Assembly: GCA_038373885.1 (NCBI GenBank)
Contig: JAWZYV010012537.1
Span: forward strand, 91,205 to 155,204
Direction of reading: 5' to 3'
Source of the DNA: Cheiracanthium punctorium
Lineage: Eukaryota > Arthropoda > Arachnida > Araneae > Cheiracanthiidae
Length of the DNA: 64,000 nucleotides
Numbering within the stretch: position 1 is the stretch's first letter; every line of letters begins with the position of its first letter. Under the pieces are notes generated by a model. The model was not told the origin of the DNA, made no database searches, and saw only the letters and a list, made by a program, of their open reading frames with translations. The position numbers and the translations under genes are program-made. Positions 60,928 to 64,000 of the stretch are shown here, piece by piece.

Positions 60928-61774
60928 CAATTGAATCTCCCTATAACGAACTCGCTCGGTTCCAGTTAAAAAATTCGCTATAGAGAAACAGTACAGAGAT
61001 TAGAGATTTTTGCAGTTATTTCAGCAAGTATTACAAACTTTTTAGTTAATTCGATGTTTAAAAGTATTAAATTATGACTTTCAATTAAAAATAAATTGGT
61101 ATTTATTATAAATTTGTTAAACTCACGGTTTCTTACTTTTCATTGTATAAATGAAATGTTCAAAAGTAAAGACAATCCACGAATTCAGAGAATAAAATAT
61201 TTAATGCACGCTGAAAATAGAGTGAGGCTCATTTTCTTCCATTTAGAAACCTCTTTTAATGGTTTTGAAAGGTTGAAGTATTAAAGTTTGCTGTGGTTTG
61301 GGCCATATTATTATATGGGCAAATCGGGACTTTGCTCCGAGCCCCCGACTTGAAAGGGCCCCCAATTTTAAATGTTTTTTCTGAAACATCTTATTTATAT
61401 CAAAATTTTATGAAAAATATAACAAATTTCATAGATTGGGGCCCCCCAAATCTATCAATGCCCAGTGCACCTGTTGGTCATAATTGGGCCCTTGTGAAGT
61501 GTCTTCATTATCGAGTTAGTTTCACTTTCCTGGACTCCATTTTTATCATCTGTTACTCTTCCACTAACTGGTCTGTTCAAAAATTAAAATTTTCTTCAAA
61601 ACTAACAAAAACATCAAAGGTAAATCGGAAATATTCGCTATGGGAAGATAAGCTCTTCGTTATATGGAGAATGTTTTTAGTGTTATTTAAGCCTTAAAGT
61701 TACATTTCCATGAAAAATTTCGTTATAGGGAGAAATTCGTTGTAAGGAGACTTCGTTATAGGGAGATTCTACTG
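60928..61774. mobile_element. nested pogo/Tigger-like MITE
   Basis: Left CAATTGAATCTCCCTATAAC and right (reverse complement) CAGTAGAATCTCCCTATAAC. Both ends are followed by repeated TATAACGAA/TATAGGGAGAAA words. TA is adjacent at the right end. No transposase was recognised in its frames. Confidence 0.6.
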
Positions 61775-63394
61775 TATATATAGGCTTTTGATATCGTTGG
61801 AGAAAGTCTAGCTCTTGATATAGATATCCCGCTTAAGAGACATGCTTTAAATTTTATTTTAAAAAATTGGCTCAAGGACATCTGATTCGGCTTGGATATG
61901 ATATAGATATCAAAATGGATGGGGGAGACTGTCCTTGACATCGTTTGATATTTCAGGGGACGACGACTTTCAAAGTGTTAAAGCAAGTACGGGTAACCTT
62001 TGAAAAAGTTGTGGGCCAAACTTTAGGATGTTAGCGAAGTCGCAGATAAAATTTCTTCAAATCAATCACAGAAAAACATGTTAACACACTGAAGATCAAT
62101 TGCATTAAATATGGATACTTTAAGTAGCAACTTTTTTTAAAGACTTGAAAATTAAATTTAGTTTATCATTTTTGGATTTTTCTTTAACCTTCATTTAATC
62201 TCGCCATTTTTAAGCATCTTTTATTTAGACCCTCCAAGGCGTAACTTGAAAATGAGCAAAAATATTTTTCTTTATTGTAGCTGTTTCAATGATAAAATTA
62301 ATGATACTAAAATTATAAACGAAACCTATATGTAAAAGAATTTATTCCTTTTTCGTGTCGCAAAGAAGTTAACTTTTTGGCAGTGACTTGAAAACTGGCG
62401 ACTCCCGTGAACTTTAATTATATTGGTCCAGAAGTTAAATGATTCCTTTTTAAAACATTACACACTATCAAAAGTACGAATTATCAAACATTTAATGATT
62501 TTATTAACTATCAGATTAATGAGAGAACGTAAGGATTTGTGTACCATTCTGATTTGAGAAGTGTAATAATTATCAATATCTAATAATTATTAATTTTGCT
62601 AATTTAAAAAGTTGAAACTGTATTAGTATAATTAGTAATACCAATTATTATTTAGTTTATTTCAAATTTTGGGGTAAAAAACATATTTCTTGTGAATGGT
62701 ATTTTGTTTATATATAAGGGAAACACAGGAATAATCGGTGTGTACCTGTTCTTAGTGCGGAAAAGATCAAATGCATGGATCATCCGGATTAATCGTGACT
62801 TAACCCTGTCCGGAGAAGACAAAATATTTGGATTTTCAAAAAGAACTTAAAAATGATTAAATGAGTTCATATTAAAAAGAAATCTTCCTAAAACATTTAA
62901 TAATTCACTTAGTGGTTAAATAATTGGAGCAGATAAATAAAACCATTAATTAATGTGAACTTATTATGTATTTTAAGGGAAGAATTTACATAAGTATTTA
63001 ATGAACAATACCTAAATACATATGTACTCTCATAATGCTGTACAGTTTATACATTATCACAATTTAATGCAATTTAAGTAATCTAAAAAATATTTTCATA
63101 TGTGAAAGGATTATAATTAAAGAAAATTTCAATAAAACTTCCAAGCTTTGAAGTTGAATAAATTTCATGTTTTTACTTTTGTAAGCACAAAATCGAGGCA
63201 TGAACCAAAAACAAAGACACATATAGTAAGAGCAAGCAGGAAGCTGTTTTGGATCTAATATGGAAACGTTTTATCTGGCTCATAGCAACAATTAGGTGAG
63301 AAAATAGAGGTTGAGAAAAATTGATTTAAATATTTGCACCAGTCGGCACTAGAAATGGATTCTCTTATTAATATATCCCTTTAACCCCAACCGT

Positions 63395-63590
63395 GTTTGT
63401 GTTCTGTCAAGCGTAAATGAGGGGCATCTACCTATAAGGGGGCTTGGGCGGAGGACTTTTTAAGGGCGTCTAACGCATATACACGTAACATCTGGAGAAA
63501 ATCGCCCAAAACTAGAACGACAGCCACGCGAGGAGAAAGAATTCCGAACCTGCACACTAAGACGCTTCCCAGTGCTCATCTTTTATAAAT
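63395..63590 (-). mobile_element. tRNA-derived SINE, minus strand, inside the hAT element
   Basis: On the minus strand TGAGCACTGGGAAGCGTCTT and GTGTGCAGGTTCGGAATTC (box B-like) are followed by TGCGTTAGACGCCCTTAAAAAG and CCTCCGCCCAAGCCCCC. This is the same body module as the 8.7- and 18.9-kb SINEs. Confidence 0.5.
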
Positions 63591-64000
63591 TCCGCCATTC
63601 CTCGGCATGATTGAATAGAAAAGAAAGACTAGAACTACTGTAAATTCACACTTCAATGTGTCTACTGCTTTTTCTTTTTAATGCTTTCTACTGGGATAAA
63701 ATTTCATCATGCTGTTACTCATTTTAACGAGAACTACACTCGCATAAAACTGCCCAGAATACAGATGTAGGTTTAAATGACGTTAAATTATGTAAAGTAT
63801 CGGTATCGGTTAAGTATCGGTATCGGCCGATACCATAACTTAAAAGTATCGGTATCGGCTATTTCTGAAAATGAATTTATAGGTAAAGTATCGGTATCGG
63901 TCATCGGCGAAAATGTGGTATCGGTCGATCCCTATTAGTAACGCTTTTTTTATTTGCACATCACGTAAAACTGACGGAAGCGAATGAAATAAAATTTGGT

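Larger units (their letters stand above)
60450..63934. mobile_element. 3.5-kb hAT element with 8-bp duplication TTAGTAAC
   Basis: The ends are TAGGGATCGACCGATAGTATC and GGTATCGGTCGATCCCTA. The duplications TTAGTAAC at 60442-60449 and 63935-63942 are exact. The sub-termini repeat GTATCGGTATCGG. No complete transposase is present; one short exon-like ORF occurs at 60729. Two further elements lie inside. It inserted in the Helitron after that element. Confidence 0.92.
60317..64000 (+). mobile_element. second Helitron copy, head-to-tail, split by a hAT insertion and running off the window
   Basis: Right after the CTAG end, TAAATAAATAAAATTAGAATTTG repeats the start of the previous Helitron, followed by AAATTTTGCAATTTATATCCG and the GTCTGTCTGTC run. 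The copy resumes after 63942 with CGCTTTTTTTATTTGCACAT and CACGTAAAACTGACGGAAGCG. Confidence 0.75.

Noticed and set aside
57599..64000. Upstream opsin exons (TM1-TM3) within the window
   Set aside because: No minus-strand segment with a D/E-R-Y-type motif and helix-like composition was found by eye; the region is mostly Helitron and hAT DNA.

Overview
This is an A+T-rich animal nuclear window, most likely from a chelicerate and probably a spider. Three things point that way: an intron-split opsin of the peropsin/RGR/Go-like kind, an arthropod-style GMC oxidoreductase terminal exon, and a very dense mix of Helitrons, hAT elements, Tc1/mariner relics, tRNA-derived SINEs and a Gypsy retrotransposon. 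The species assignment is inference; no rRNA or mitochondrial marker is present.

Host genes. Only two credible host genes are visible, both cut by the window edges. At the left end (+ strand) a 2 kb terminal exon starts with the last ~35 residues of a GMC (glucose dehydrogenase-like) oxidoreductase. It then runs without a break into a ~600-residue tail made of about ten ~36-residue repeats, a proline-rich stretch and a six-cysteine C-terminus. At 54855-57598 (- strand) three exons with canonical, phase-compatible splice sites encode TM4 to the C-tail of an opsin, including the retinal-binding lysine. Its upstream exons were not found.

Mobile DNA, left to right. 7-13 kb: a hAT MITE, a minus-strand Helitron carrying a SINE and a MITE, a Tc1-like relic and two adjacent perfect hairpins. 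13.9-23.0 kb: the most striking object, a 9.05 kb foldback-like element. It has a perfect 9-bp target duplication and inverted termini built from ~145-bp tandem units, which contain GTTTGTACC subrepeats and G-run/C-run hairpins. Its centre has been colonised by a Helitron, a Helitron endonuclease relic, two hAT elements and a SINE cluster. 26-30 kb: a hAT element with another hAT inside, a field of GCCAAA palindromes, and an AAGCTTGA-rich MITE. 30.3-37.5 kb: a nearly intact Ty3/Gypsy element on the minus strand, with ~920-bp LTRs differing at only three sites that I noticed, a 4-bp target duplication, a PBS and a PPT. Its gag carries a frameshift in the zinc knuckle and its pol has two in-frame stops. 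38.9-46 kb: a MITE and a 3 kb DNA transposon that share GGGTGTCCCA-type ends. 51-54 kb: relics of mariner, a non-LTR retrotransposon and an LTR-element gag. 58-64 kb: a hAT MITE, then two head-to-tail Helitrons, the second split by a 3.5 kb hAT element with its own nested insertions.

The remaining sequence is A+T-rich, poor in open reading frames, and reads as introns, intergenic DNA and decayed repeats. Exact target duplications at eight loci fix element ends and insertion order without any database search.
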